Shown here: positions 35,950 to 48,165 of the stretch, piece after piece
Numbering within the stretch: the first letter of the stretch is position 1
Layout of the letters: each line of letters opens with the position of its first letter
Origin: Tubiluchus corallicola
Taxonomy: Eukaryota > Priapulida > Priapulimorpha > Priapulimorphida > Tubiluchidae
Assembly (NCBI GenBank): GCA_030141605.1
Contig: JAQGDQ010000163.1
Location: forward strand, 64,001-128,000
Length of the DNA: 64,000 nucleotides
Direction of reading: 5' to 3'
Translations under genes and position numbers: made by a program
Notes under the pieces: generated by a model
Databases searched by the model: none
Told to the model about the DNA's origin: nothing
Seen by the model: only the letters and a program-made list of their open reading frames with translations

Positions 35950-38723
35950 CAGTCACACTGCATAGTGATGTACGAAAATTGTATCTTTATTAGACATACT
36001 AAATAATAAATTTTTATAGTTTATAAAAAAATATAACAACATAATGTTTAGCGAACGAATCCAGGTAAAAAGTCACAGAAAAAGTAAATAGGAAACAAGG
36101 CACAAGTAAAAAAGTTTCAGAAAAAGTAAAAAGAAACAAGGCACAGTAAAGAAAGAAAGAAATTAACTGTGACTTTTTTCCTGTGACTTTATTACTGATC
36201 ATCTAGCGAATTACAGGGTGCTGCCATCTATCAGGGAAAGAAATACCTCACCTACATATTACGCATGTAGCCTCTTCGATTATTGTAGTTCACAGTGAAT
36301 TCCAAATGCTTGTAATTAATGCACAATGCTACGCAACTGACACTTTTTGCATGTTTTCACGGTAGAAGAGGCTCAGCACACAGTGCCTTTATATACCTTA
36401 TGTTCTCTTTCAGCTAAAATTATGTATGCACTGCACAACTGCTTTGCAAACTGCAAGACACTACAGTTTTGTGAACGAATCTCAGTCCTTAACAGACTGT
36501 AGAATGCCGCACTGTTAATAAGCCCAGGAAGTGCAGTTCTTTAAAAGTTGTAATGCACAGCACTAAAATGCATAACACAAGCGAAATGGTTGATGAAGCA
36601 CATTGATCACTTTATCACTAACACGAGCGCAATATTTGACATCGAACTGCCGCTTTTCCACAAAATATTCTCACACAGGCGCAGGCACAAAAGGCAAAAT
36701 ATGAAACACTGTAGTAAAAAGGACTTGGCACATCTGGAACTAACACAATTGGAAATAGTCACACACGCGGCATTCATGCACTTAACAAATACACTTACCA
36801 ACACCTAAAGCACTTGGACACTGTAACTTGTAACGCGGACGGTAAAGAGGAAATTAAAGTCACACAATTACAACACTACCACATAGCTTCTTCACTACAC
36901 AGAAATTTTATTTCATATTTTAGTGAACCACCGTAATAAACAACTCAATTTCTGAAATCCAACAATGATAATTTTGGCGATGCTTTATAACAATCGTCTT
37001 TTCCCAAATTGATCAACGAATATAGCAACTGGGACTTTTTAGCATATATGTACAACCATTATACTTCCTCAAACATTGTGAACACATGCTTACACAATAG
37101 ACACTAAATAGCAATAACTTAGACAGAGGAAAATCAATAAGCGTGTCCCCGTCATCTTCTAAGCGCAGCCTAATTTAAGTTGTCATTGATAGATGTGTAT
37201 TTATTAACAAGATAGCTTGCCAGCGTCAGCACTAACAACAAGTTCAGTCATGAAATGCAGCTAGTACGTGCTGACCACAAAGTTTCATGTTTAATCAGTA
37301 ACAAATCAACACCAGATAAATGAATTAAAAAACGAAAATTAAAATTTCATTGAATTTAACAGTTCTAAGTCATAAGGTGCATTCACGATAATATTGTGCA
37401 CATAACAACTTGCTTCATTGTAAAACTCACAGTTAAATTCACACAAGAAGATTAATAAGATGACCTAAACAGTTATTGTATAAATGGAAAAGGCTAAAAA
37501 ATTTAAACCACGGAGTGAAACACCACTAGGCTAGCACTACAAAAACAATAAAAATGCAGTTTTTCACATCAATTGGCCTTTTACACAGCACTGACCATCA
37601 GACACTAGGCACTCTTTAAGTACGTAACGTACTAAACACGTGTCTTCGAATCTTGCAACATGATCACAATTACACCGGCTCTGCAATTAACACACTTTTT
37701 GGTGAAGTGCTTTGTGCAGATGAACAATACTGTTTTGCATCATAAAACGTAATTTAAAATTTAAAACTATGACGTCAAAACAAGTCATAAAAATTCAACT
37801 TCCACATCAAGTTTATGAGAATGGACGCCAAATAGCAGCACTCGCACAAAACTAACTGCATTGCATGACTGAAAGAGTAATGATGAACCTACATCGTTCT
37901 CGCATGATTTTAATAATTAACTGGTGCACAAAATACAAATAGCAGGAGCTTAAGATACATGCCGTATTAGATACTTTTTTCACTGTAAGCAGAGCTTATA
38001 CGAAACCAAACTCAAAAATAAAACAATTTTCACTGACGATGAAACACTCAGATACACGTGAATCATTTAAACACTTCACAGACACTCTGGTACCAGCTTA
38101 AAGGAGAAAAATTTGCATTTCACTATATATTTCACCAAATTTCATTATGTATCAATGGAACAACTTCAATATATCACTGGCAATAGTCACATAACTTTAA
38201 ATTTGTATAGTATAACTTGCACGAATTCAAACACTAAGGTAATATCATATAATGTACACTGAAATATTTCACTGAAAACTGTCACAATGGTGATAATTTA
38301 TCATAATCATCGCACAATATATAGGATATGGCAATTTGACACTTCCTTGCATAGGCCAATTATAACTTTTTATAATTCACTTTAAATGCCTCACAATTCC
38401 CTAACGGAAAAATCAATGATAATGGAAGGGTAAAAAATTTGCACTTGCAGAATAGCGCACGTTGCAAACGGATGAATGCACTTTGCACTTGATTCAATCG
38501 TTCGACACAATCATGAATTATGAATTAATTATGAAATGGGCACAAAAAAATTAATAACTAATTCCTGTTAAACTACACTAGATAGAGATATATAATTGCA
38601 CTGTAATGCACGTGCACTACCCCCATTTAATATAGTCACTAACAGATCCTAGGATGTAAATATGATGCTACACAGAATGAACATTTTTTGCCTTGCAAAT
38701 TCATGTCGCGGTGGATAATATAT
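35950..38723 (-). other. Possible long 3' UTR of RBM15 (strand-asymmetric)
   Basis: About 2.8 kb ending exactly at the RBM15 stop. The + strand is A/C-biased with many cactg, gcac and acact phrases, so an RBM15 transcript would be T/G-biased here. It has no ORF. It could be a long 3' UTR or a decayed short-motif array. Judged by eye only. Confidence 0.35.
36066..36150. repeat. Imperfect ~45-bp tandem repeat
   Basis: cagaaaaagtaaa(t/a)a followed by ggaaacaaggcaca or agaaacaaggcaca occurs twice with small differences. Confidence 0.75.
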
Positions 38724-40823
38724 CTATGAAGTACCTCTGACTATCGCGACGACCAAGTGATCATCTTTTGTTGGTTCGTGAATTATATTAGGGGCCTTAG
38801 GCAGAAGGAGGTCCAAGGAAAATTGACAGGGCGGAAAAGCGTACAGGATTCCACTTCCTTCCTTTTCCTTGTTCTGCAGTGCTATGACACCAGCAGCTTC
38901 TTTCTGCTTTAAGTATGCGACAAGATTCTTGAGGGGCCGTTGTTGATACTTGGCATCCTCCGGCTGTGGGTTACCGTTCATCGCCAGCAGAAGGGCTGTG
39001 CCAGTTTGTTGCGAAGCCATAATGCGTTTGGAAACGTCTTCCAATTTTGGTTGGTCTAGACGAAGTCGCTGTGTTATGCGGAGCATGTCTACTCCAGCAT
39101 TTTCCTTTAGCAGCTCCAGAAGGGCTGGATCTCCACTGACCATGTGCATTTTAGTTGAAAACGATGAATTCTTCAGCAACAAGCAACCGTGAAATCCCAC
39201 AGGAAAACACTTGGCAAGATCAGACACACTTGTGAGTTTTTCCATGACCCCTCCACGTTCTCGTCTCTCCTCTCCTCGACGATCAAATCCACGATCATCA
39301 TACTGATCATCACCCTGCTCAGGACTGTAATTGCGTTCACCATATACTGGCTTGCGATGGTTAGGGGAGCGTTCCCGTGAATACCGCTGGTAATCCCGTC
39401 TATCATCATGATATTCCTCACTAGGATATGGTCCCCTACGGTAATCATTATAACCCCTACCACGGCCACCTTCCCATCCTCCTCTTCCCCGATAACCACC
39501 TCGACCTCTATACCCCTCCCTTCCATATCCACCTCTTCCGTATTCTCCTCTGTAACCATCATTTTGGGGGCCATCCCTATATCGACCATAGTCATCATGA
39601 TAATCTGGTGGTCCATGTGGGCCACCAGGAGGACCCGCTTGTTGTTTACGGGGCGGAGGAACGTAACCTTCAGGATCAGCAAAATCTACTCTTAACCGCT
39701 TATCTGGGCCTCCAAGAGGAAATCCTCTCATTTCCTGGCTGGCAGCTTGTGCAGCATCAATACTATCATAAAGAACATAAGCATAATTATCCCCCTTAAC
39801 ATAATCAATCTTTTGAATGGCTCCAAAGCGATCAAATTCGCGTTCAAGGGCAGCTAGAGAAGTCCATGGACCCAACCCACCAACCCAAAGTCTAGTTGTA
39901 GGCATGGCTTTACCATAACCGATTTTGCATTCAAATTTTCCAATGTACTGTCCAGACATTTCCACCTTAGCTTTGTGAGCCATGTCCAAATTCTCAAATT
40001 TCAAAAAGGCATAGGCATTTCCTTGGCCTGGATGGGCAGGTCGCTTGATGTCAACATCTTCAATTTTTCCATATTTTCCAAAAATACGCCTTAGCTCCTC
40101 TTCAGGCATACTGGGATCTAAATTCCCAATGAAAATCGTCCGTGTTGCCTTCTGGTCATCTTCAGGGTTAACATGAGTTAAATAGTCTGGAAAATCTCGT
40201 TTCTTTCTCGGCTGGTCATATTTAGGTCCACCGTAACCCATATCCATGCGCCCTCTAGGTGGCCCATAATCACCCCTTGGTGGTGGACTACCAAATCCTG
40301 GTGGCCCTCTCATTGGTGGTCCTCTATAGCCCATTTCATATTCACGTTCCCTATAATCTGGACTATAAGCTCTTTTGTTCCTATTTGAATACACAGACTC
40401 TAAGCGAACTGGCTTGTCAAACAACACTAAACGCATACGAGCATATTTTGCTTCACGTGCGTCATCTGGATGTCGAAAATTCAAATAAGCTACTCTTTCA
40501 TCGCCACGCATTGTGACTTTCACATTTAGTTCACCAAACTTGATAAATTCTTGCATTAAAGCATCTCTAACCAAACCATCGGACACTTGATGGTTAATAC
40601 CAGACACACATAAAGATGTATACTCTGGACTACGATCCATATCAGGCATTTCTCTCACTGGTGGACCGCGTTTGTCGTACTTCGGAGGAGGTCCCATATC
40701 AATATCATCACGATACGGTGGCGGCCCACGCCCCGGACTGCGTCTATCACGTCTTCCTCTTTCAGGACTAAATCTTTCACGTGGCATATCGTCAGAAAGG
40801 CGAGGTCTCTTATTTTTTTGCAT
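38724..40823 (-). CDS. RBM15: RBM15/Spenito-type RNA-binding protein, three RRMs plus SPOC, intronless
   Basis: Nuclear Spen-family protein. In known animals RBM15/Spenito joins the m6A methyltransferase complex and affects splicing and transcriptional repression. 699 aa from the ATG at 40823. An in-frame frame continues to a TTG at 40850 just after a TGA, so 40823 is the first true start. Layout (residues from this Met): basic/proline-rich N-terminus 1-65; RRM1 about 69-146 (LCVSGINHQVSDG, VAYLNFRHPDDA); RRM2 228-304 (RTIFIGNLD as RNP2, NAYAFLKFEN as RNP1); RRM3 310-383 (RLWVGGLGPW, YAYVLYDS, GFPLGGPDKRLRVDF); an RGG/YGR-rich linker 395-525; SPOC about 528-696 (FPVGFHGCLLLKNSSFSTKM, DHLVVAIVRG). 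Shorter than vertebrate RBM15 (about 970 aa) because the linkers are short. One uninterrupted exon. Confidence 0.96.
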   Translation of the reverse strand: MQKNKRPRLSDDMPRERFSPERGRRDRRSPGRGPPPYRDDIDMGPPPKYDKRGPPVREMPDMDRSPEYTSLCVSGINHQVSDGLVRDALMQEFIKFGELNVKVTMRGDERVAYLNFRHPDDAREAKYARMRLVLFDKPVRLESVYSNRNKRAYSPDYREREYEMGYRGPPMRGPPGFGSPPPRGDYGPPRGRMDMGYGGPKYDQPRKKRDFPDYLTHVNPEDDQKATRTIFIGNLDPSMPEEELRRIFGKYGKIEDVDIKRPAHPGQGNAYAFLKFENLDMAHKAKVEMSGQYIGKFECKIGYGKAMPTTRLWVGGLGPWTSLAALEREFDRFGAIQKIDYVKGDNYAYVLYDSIDAAQAASQEMRGFPLGGPDKRLRVDFADPEGYVPPPRKQQAGPPGGPHGPPDYHDDYGRYRDGPQNDGYRGEYGRGGYGREGYRGRGGYRGRGGWEGGRGRGYNDYRRGPYPSEEYHDDRRDYQRYSRERSPNHRKPVYGERNYSPEQGDDQYDDRGFDRRGEERRERGGVMEKLTSVSDLAKCFPVGFHGCLLLKNSSFSTKMHMVSGDPALLELLKENAGVDMLRITQRLRLDQPKLEDVSKRIMASQQTGTALLLAMNGNPQPEDAKYQQRPLKNLVAYLKQKEAAGVIALQNKEKEGSGILYAFPPCQFSLDLLLPKAPNIIHEPTKDDHLVVAIVRGTS

Positions 40824-41229
40824 TGGATCGCGCTTTTCTTGTCTTTTCAATCAAATATTATATTGCACAAAGCGCAAAATTCACTAAAACCACTTCAACA
40901 AGCCACCATTTTGTGCAACGAAATTTTTTTAGAAAATACGGAATATACGAGACGGACCAACACAGAAAGATATTTCAAGCTCAGTTCACGACCATTAGAA
41001 CTCGTTTCAGTTTAGTCACTATAAATAATTCTAAATGCATGCAGGAAGAAATGTGATCGGATTAGCATAAATTGCTTTTATGACAATAACCGCTCGCAGT
41101 AGCATTACCTATAAACCATTAAATTTTGAAATTACCATAGTGACTTCAAATGTTAACAAGAAGGTTTTATTGTTGCTGCTGCTTAACTCACTTCAAAATC
41201 TTTGCTCATGTTGATGCTATTTTCATTAA

Positions 41230-41470
41230 TGATTTGAATAATATTAATGTTGTTGTTGTTGTTGTTGTTAATACTGATGATGATGAAAATGACGTTGGTG
41301 AATGACGTTGATGACGACGACAAAGGTGGTGATCAGGGTGATTAAGATGATGTAGAAGACAAAGAAAGATAAAGAAAATGACAACAAAACTAGTAATAAT
41401 AATAAAAGTGATGATAACAAATAATGATGATGATGAAAATGATGATGATAACAAATACAAATGCAATGAT
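41230..41470. repeat. Degenerate GAT/GTT/AAT trinucleotide-rich patch
   Basis: Interrupted ttg, atg, gac and aat triplets on both sides of about 41340. It opens spurious Leu/Ser/His frames on the other strand. Confidence 0.8.
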
Positions 41471-42106
41471 GTTGCTGTTGTTTAGTTAGAAAAATAGCAT
41501 ATGCAATTTTGCTTACCTTCAAAGCCCATAGATTTAATTATAAAAATAATTATTAACAATCAAAACATTGCATAATGTCGACACAACTTGCATCAGAAGG
41601 ACATGAGTTTGATTTAAACTAAAAGGTATGTGATGGACGATATAGTTACATGATGGGTAAGTTATATAATACGACTTTACCCCATTGAAAAATGTCATCC
41701 ACAATGCCAGGTGGAAAGATTATAGTAACTATATGTCTAAAGTACATCAGCAAGAATGGTACAAAAAGCATCTCAATTAGCTTTATTTTAACAAAAACTC
41801 TCCAAAGAAAAAGCTAGGAGCTTTGTTGAAGTAGCTCTGAATGAGGAGAACTGAGATGGACAAATAGTCAAAGGGTATGATTAGTTGAAGTGCTTCTGTC
41901 AGCAATCAGCATTATGTACCTTTAACAGACCAAAGATTAATCGATAATGATTGAGGCCCAGCAAAGAACTCTCATTTGCAGTATTATCAGGAGTTCATGT
42001 AAAATCTTTAAGAATTTGAACCAGGTGGCCAGATATGGCAAAGTTGAAACCAGAGATTCGATTGTCGATTGTGCAAACGTAAGGAGTAAGCATCAAACAT
42101 TCCAAT

Positions 42107-42390
42107 TCAATGTCCATTATATTCGATTCGAACGAGTTTTTAGTTCGAATTCGGTTCAGAACCTAAAATTATGGATTCGAATAATTCACCAATTCAACTA
42201 CATGAGTTGCTCATCAATAAAGTTTTTGAAGCTGTATTACAAAAGCAAGTCAATTTAGCACGATTTCTGTGCATAGTTTTTAAACAAAGTATTAGTATTT
42301 TTACTGCTGAACGAAATCCAGCAATATGCATGATCTTTGCGAGATTTAGGATTTCAAATATTGAGACTCCATTCAGTTCAGGAGTGAGAA
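42107..42390 (-). mobile_element. Dispersed TTCGAA-rich repeat, copy 1
   Basis: Its reverse complement aligns over most of its length with 53815-54165: both share agatcatgcat, agcagtaaaaatactaat or gcagtaaaaatactaat, tttgtttaaaaa, gcacagaaat and, at the end, aactaaaaa(a)ctcgttc. Non-coding; superfamily not recognised. Confidence 0.75.
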
Positions 42391-43391
42391 AAAATGTCTA
42401 TACTAGATGAGATGGCGTGTAATCGCCATGCAAAACTCGCAATATATACAGAAAAAACAGGTATGTAGTAGAGTGTGCAGACGTCACATGGGAGCACACG
42501 AATTCCTGCAGCTAATTTTCCAGCCCAGTATCATTAGCTTGGGTAATGAATGTCTAATTCATGCATACATATTATATACACCGATATGATTACAAAGACC
42601 AAGAAAGGCAGAGCAATTCAATTCACTAAAATTCGCCAGAGAAGTTGCTATCCAGTTTACATTAAGAATAAAAGTGCCAAAATATCTGAAATGTTCAGAA
42701 GCAGAATATTTTTAACACAAATAAAACAGCGTCGAAAGCCTCTGACATTGCTGAAGCAAAAGTAGCAACCATATTAACACTCTTCTGCAAAGACTGTTTT
42801 CCATGGACATATCTTATTTGCGAATTTTTAATTTGACTTTTTTACTATGTCTCGGACTGACAAGAAAACAAAGGAAATCTTCAGAAAGGCACTCTTTCAT
42901 GTGGCCCGATTACAGCATCATGATTGCTACGAAAATAGCTGCACGGCTACCATACACACATGCCCATAATAATACAGCTACCTGAATTTTTTAACATGAT
43001 GATGAGAGGTCAGCCTCTCAAAACTTTACTAGTAAGTTTGGGACCCTTCCCTGTGAGGCAAATATGCGAACGGTCTGCCAGACGCAATCCGAACTGATGC
43101 CAATTATTGATTTTTTTTAAAACTGATACCGATCCGATACTGACTGCCTCAAAACCGATAATACCGATTAACCGATTATTGATTATTGTTTAAATCAGCT
43201 ATAAAAGTAAATTATTAACACTTGTGTTCACAATTAGAAAATTTAAAGTATCTTTCAAAACTGGAGATGTTTACCTGTCTTTATGTAAAAACCTTTTTGC
43301 TACTAATGCTGGAAGTTCAGACAGCTTCTTCTATTATTACATTATCAAGTAATTACGCTAGACCTTCCCAGTTTGTATTAAAATGTGTGTA

Positions 43392-43892
43392 CACGTTAGT
43401 GTTGGTTCGAACCGATGCCAATTTTGTTATTTTCCTCGAAATCGATACTAAACCAATACCGATTTTGTTTATTTTCCTCGAAACGGCTACTTATTCTGCA
43501 TTTTTCGCGAACATCTGCAACCGATCTATCAGAACAACACTACTAAGCCTACAATTAGAACAAGGGAGAATTGGAACAATTAAGACCAAACCTATAAGAA
43601 AGCGGAGGGAGTTCCTTAGTCCTAAAAAAGCAACAAAACCAGGCTTCAATATAATTTAAATTGGGGATCGGGGGGACGGGAGAATAATAAGGAATGAAGA
43701 AGTAGTGTATTTCGCAGATAGTTCGTAACGTTTGGTGTTACAAGGTATGTGACGTGAAATGAGGTAATGTAGCATGATATGATTGGCATTATAATGATGA
43801 CGTGTTATTTGGTGTAACTTGGTGAAATGCGACCGGTATTGGTTTTGAGGAAAACAAAAAAATTGGCATCGGCTCGGACCAACACTGACGTG
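43392..43892. mobile_element. MITE-like element with ~65-bp terminal inverted repeats
   Basis: The left end cacgttagtgttggttcgaa followed by ccgatgccaatttt, and the reverse complement of the right end, cacgtcagtgttggtccgag followed by ccgatgccaatttt, continue to match through ttttcctc and accaatacc. The interior has no transposase. A partial related segment (ccgaactgatgccaatt) lies at 43092-43110. Confidence 0.8.
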
Positions 43893-45124
43893 AATACGCC
43901 ATTTCAATACAAACTGTATTTGCGTAATTATGGTCTTATGTGCAATGGCACGTACTTTAGCATACCATTTGTGTCACATTGGCGTGGCTTTGCTATTATG
44001 TAATTTGTTTGTTACTGCGGAGCGCAATACAATATGTTTGATGCTAGTGGTGTTGCAAGCGGTGTGGATGGCGTGAGGTGATAAAACATATTAAAGTGAT
44101 CAGTATTATATGGTATGCTAACAGGTAATGTAGTATGCTACAATGTTTTTGCAGGTGTGCTGCGGTGTGAGAGTGTCATGCGCATATTGTACCTAGGTAT
44201 AACGTGCCACACATGGTCTACAACTGTTAACGTAGATTCTACTCAGTCATTTTCGAGTTAACAGCTAGTTATAAGCAACTAATGAACTAAACAACGCATA
44301 TTAGGTTGGTTTCTTCTAAAGCGAACCAAGCTTTAAATGAATATAGCCTTGCGATACGTTAAATTGTTGCTTATGTACTGATGCTAATTTTTGGTGTGAA
44401 TAGATTTTTTTGTGACTGACACTTCAGTTATTACTGCATTTGTGATGTACATGTACTAGATATTTTTGAAATAAAATGCTCTCGGGTTTTAATAAACCAT
44501 AATGCAAATTTGCAGTGTCATCTGCTTCGTTAATTTTAAAAACTGCAAATTACTGAATTAAAATGGATAATCAAAAAGCGAAACAGTCAATTGAGTGGTT
44601 ATAATTGTTATACCATACGAGTTTAAAAAAAATGATGTGAGAACTAGGAAATGGTGGTGATTAAAATTTAATAGACAAAAATAAAGAAATAGGTGCAACA
44701 ATAAATTTTATTGGTAGTCTGATGCCTAAATGTCTCTTTGCCAAAGTGTCCCGTCCCAAGCGTTCCGTGTTCTCGTGTCACATACCTCGTGTCACGTAGT
44801 GTGGTGCAAGTTAGCGAGGTAATTAATTTTGTGCTTACGGTGATTATAGTCTGTCAATTTGATACTGTGTGGTGAATTATTAAAGAGGGTTAGATGCAGC
44901 GGAGGATTATGATTTTATGGGCCTTAGGCTTGAGCTTGGAACGGGCCTTTTAAATGTTGCTACACTGCTGAGCTGACGTGTTTTTGTGGAGCTCTCGTCG
45001 TTTGTAAAGGATGACAAATTAAACAATTTATCACTGATGCATATTGAGTCAGATATGTTGAAAAAAATGGACTTTTCAGAAATTATAACTGACTTTGTCC
45101 CCAGAAAAATTCGGAAACTGAAAT

Positions 45125-45192
45125 TTTGAACTTAAACTGTGTAAACGTGAATTGTGTAAACTTAAATTGTGTAAACTTGATTTGTGTAAACC
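45125..45192. repeat. ~16-bp tandem repeat, four copies
   Basis: Units of the form ttgtgtaaac(t/g)t(g/a)aa repeat four times. Confidence 0.85.
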
Positions 45193-46637
45193 CGATATGA
45201 AATATAGTGACTGACTTTTGAAAAAAAAACTTTTTTCTATATTTTATTTTGGCGGGCCCCTTGCTCTTTTGTCAATTTATTTTTTTAAAACAAAAAATTT
45301 TTTTTCGTTTTATTTTGCCGGGCCCCTTTTGATCCCGGGCCTTAGGCTTCAGCCTATTCAGCCTATAGGGCTATCCGCTACAGGTTAGATGCCCCGTATG
45401 GTGTAATTAATGCAGTGTTATTATTGTGATGACTGGCTTAATCTATAATCAGTGTAGGACGACAGTGGTGGCTCTGTTTCATGCGCTTGGAGCGTATACC
45501 CAGTTCCGTAATTATTCCGTACAGAATTATGTATAGTTTGACATGTGCAGCGCATTAACTCACAAAGCGTACTCGTCTCAGTCGAGCCTTAAAAACCGAC
45601 TTCTCTATTATATATGCATATATACACATGCGCAGCTGAGTCGGCAGCTGCTTAAACTAAACAATCCAACATTATGACTCTGACAAACAGCTTTACTGAA
45701 ATAACTCCGATCAGAGGAAGCCCATCGCAGTCACTAAACATCAGCAGCATTGAGAAGCCAGTAGTGTTATACAGCGGTGTCTAAATGTGTTATCAGCGAC
45801 TCAGCTCAAGAGGTTAAATGAAGATTTAGGGAAGGATTCCAGACAGTTTAGAAAGCTTGAGTTATGAGGATAAAACAGAAAGCAGATGGTTTCAAAAGAA
45901 TGGTAAAGATGAAACAGAGGACCTAAAAATAATGTTTATTAGTGTTGATAATATATAAGCTTTATGCAGTTATTTTAGTTAATTCCTTGGAAAGACGTTA
46001 TAATTATCAAAACAAATTGTTGATAGCCGATTAAGTCAGTGATGTGAGTCCAGTACGGTCTAAATCGCAGTTTAACAGTGCTATTAGAACGATTGTAACG
46101 ACTCGGTTTGATATTAAATGACATCTGTGATAATGCATATTAATGAAAAACAGTGGAATTCAACGCAAATTCACAGTGCTTGTGCATATAATCTCCCAGG
46201 CTGAGCATTGTTAGTCAGTACCAAGGTAAACTTAACAGTTCAGGTATTTTTCTCAGTAATAATTAAAATATTCGTTTACGTACCAGGTATAAGCATCCGA
46301 AGTATCTACGTTTGGCAGTTAAACCAGAAAGTTGTCGTTGTTGTTGTTGTTGTTTGTTGTAGGTAGCGTATTTTTGTTCAGTAATAGAGTTTACAAAGAA
46401 TACTCTAAACCTCAGTTCATTTTTCGACGTGACTGCCATTACAGTATTAAATATGACCTACTAATTACTTAAGGCTTGTCATATCAGTCTACTACATCAA
46501 CTTGAGCCCCTTTGCCGCTCTGTCTACATTAGTTTGTTGTTGCACACAATAGTAAACCAGTTAACTAACTGCTTCACATTCACCCTTTGTAAATTTGGTG
46601 AATGACACTCCTAAATTTTGGCCCAGTGAGTGGACTT

Positions 46638-46658
46638 AAATATATATATACATACATA

Positions 46659-46724
<66 letters not shown>
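46638..46724. repeat. Compound (TA)n(CA)n(TA)n microsatellite
   Basis: TA units, then about ten CA units, then about 20 TA units. Confidence 0.92.
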
Positions 46725-46725
<1 letters not shown>

Positions 46726-48033
46726 CACTAAATGAAATTAGGTTGCCTCCGACAACAGCAGGAGTAAAAATTAAGAAACAGCAAGCTGCGCATCTTTAAG
46801 GAGTAGAGCTGATAATGGGTTTGTTAATGGGAGCGGGTTAATTATTAAAAGATGCGATCTAGATAACTATGTTCATTAAAATTGATTCAGTTACAATGGT
46901 CTAGGGCGTTCAAAGCCTAATATAAGAGGTGTGAGTTGAATAAGGACCGTTGGAGTTTGGCTTCACAGTAATGCACTTTGCCTGCTGTATTGATGTGTAT
47001 TGTTGTGCGGCTATTATACAGGCATGCAGGCGTGTGGGCAGTTAGCTTTGACCATAAATTGTTTGGTAATTATAATTTTATACGGTTTTGCAAGGTACAA
47101 TCGGAATTACTGTCACGCTGGTCTGGTAACGAGGGGCGTAATACTGTGAGGGAGGTACTCAAGTCATGGATATGAAAACAGCAACCACTGTATTCTAGAT
47201 GCAAAACCGTATTAGTTGACAAGCAGAAATATGTTTTAAATAGTTTTTAACAGAAATAATTTTTGTTGCATAAAACTTTGGTTACCGTCGGACACGAGCA
47301 TTTTGTGCCAACCTGTAGAATCAGACCATGCCACGGCGTGAGCTGCCCCGAAGGGACCTTTCCCGGCGCCTATATTTTTGGTCCACTATGTTAGATATTG
47401 GAATATCTCGTGTTGTATACTAAATTAGTGGGCTGTTTACGCTCATTTTTTATTCATCTCTACGTGTTTACTGTGATTTCTGCTTTGTATGTTTACAATC
47501 AGTACAATTTCTGTCTGTTTGCCATCTGATTTATTGGGGTATTTTGAGAAAATCTACAGCATAAAGATTGCAGGATAACAAATTACCCAGGATAGTTACA
47601 CGTTACAGCTTGAAGATCAAAGATCAACACAGTTGAAGCTTGTGGCTTGTGATATATCACTGAATAATCAGCTCGTCTCAGCAGCTGTTGCAACTACGTG
47701 TGACGTAACACGACTTGACTGTACTTGACAGTTATTACAATTAACTAGGCGGAATTTGTAGTTCTGTGCGTGACGGTTTGGGACAAGCCACGCTGACCGT
47801 ACCTTAATTACTATAGCTCTTGGATTTCGCCAGAGCACCAAAATAGCTATTTGGTGTAAAACTTGACAAAATTAAGCCTTGACGAAAACAGCTCGCGATG
47901 GAACTATTGGAACCAATCCCAGCTTATGAAGCAGAAACGTTTTTGGAATGACAAGATAAACAAAGAATGAGTCACCATCTCATTCTCGTCGTTATTATCA
48001 TCCTAATTGAATTCCTCGCCCTCATCATCAAAT

Positions 48034-48165
48034 AACGCGTCTGCTTTCCGTCTGGGAAGTCGTGAGTTCAATACTGCGGCCGAGTCATACCAAAAACATC
48101 AAAAAATGGTACCCGCTGCACTGCCTGGCGCGTGGTATTTAGGGTTAAAAGTGGGGTAATAATAA
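48034..48165 (+). mobile_element. 5'-truncated tRNA-derived SINE
   Basis: Starts with gcgtctgctttcc and a B-box region tcgtgagttcaatac (48060-48074), then gcggccgagtcataccaaa and a body with atggtacccgctgcactgcc and ggcgcgtggtatttagg. Such heads and the GGTACC-CTGC-GGCGC body are typical of invertebrate tRNA-SINEs. The A-box half is missing or decayed. Confidence 0.65.

Larger units (their letters stand above)
27475..38723. other. Intergenic region between the transporter and RBM15
   Basis: Apart from the candidate alternative exon (29702-29769) and small repeats (27535-27587, 34262-34330, 36066-36150), no gene was found. An ATTAAA at 30242-30247 could end the longer transcript. From about 35950 to 38720 the + strand is rich in cac/act phrases; see the separate entry. 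Confidence 0.7.

Noticed and set aside
39173-39799. Frames of 95-169 codons on both strands
   Set aside because: They are out-of-frame shadows of the RGG/YGR-rich linker and RRM3 of RBM15.
40824-40850. Nine extra N-terminal codons of RBM15 starting at TTG
   Set aside because: TTG is not a normal animal start, and an in-frame TGA precedes it; the first ATG is at 40823.
43222-43659. 145-codon plus-strand frame
   Set aside because: It overlaps the left arm of the inverted-repeat element, and its sequence mirrors that repeat; no domain.
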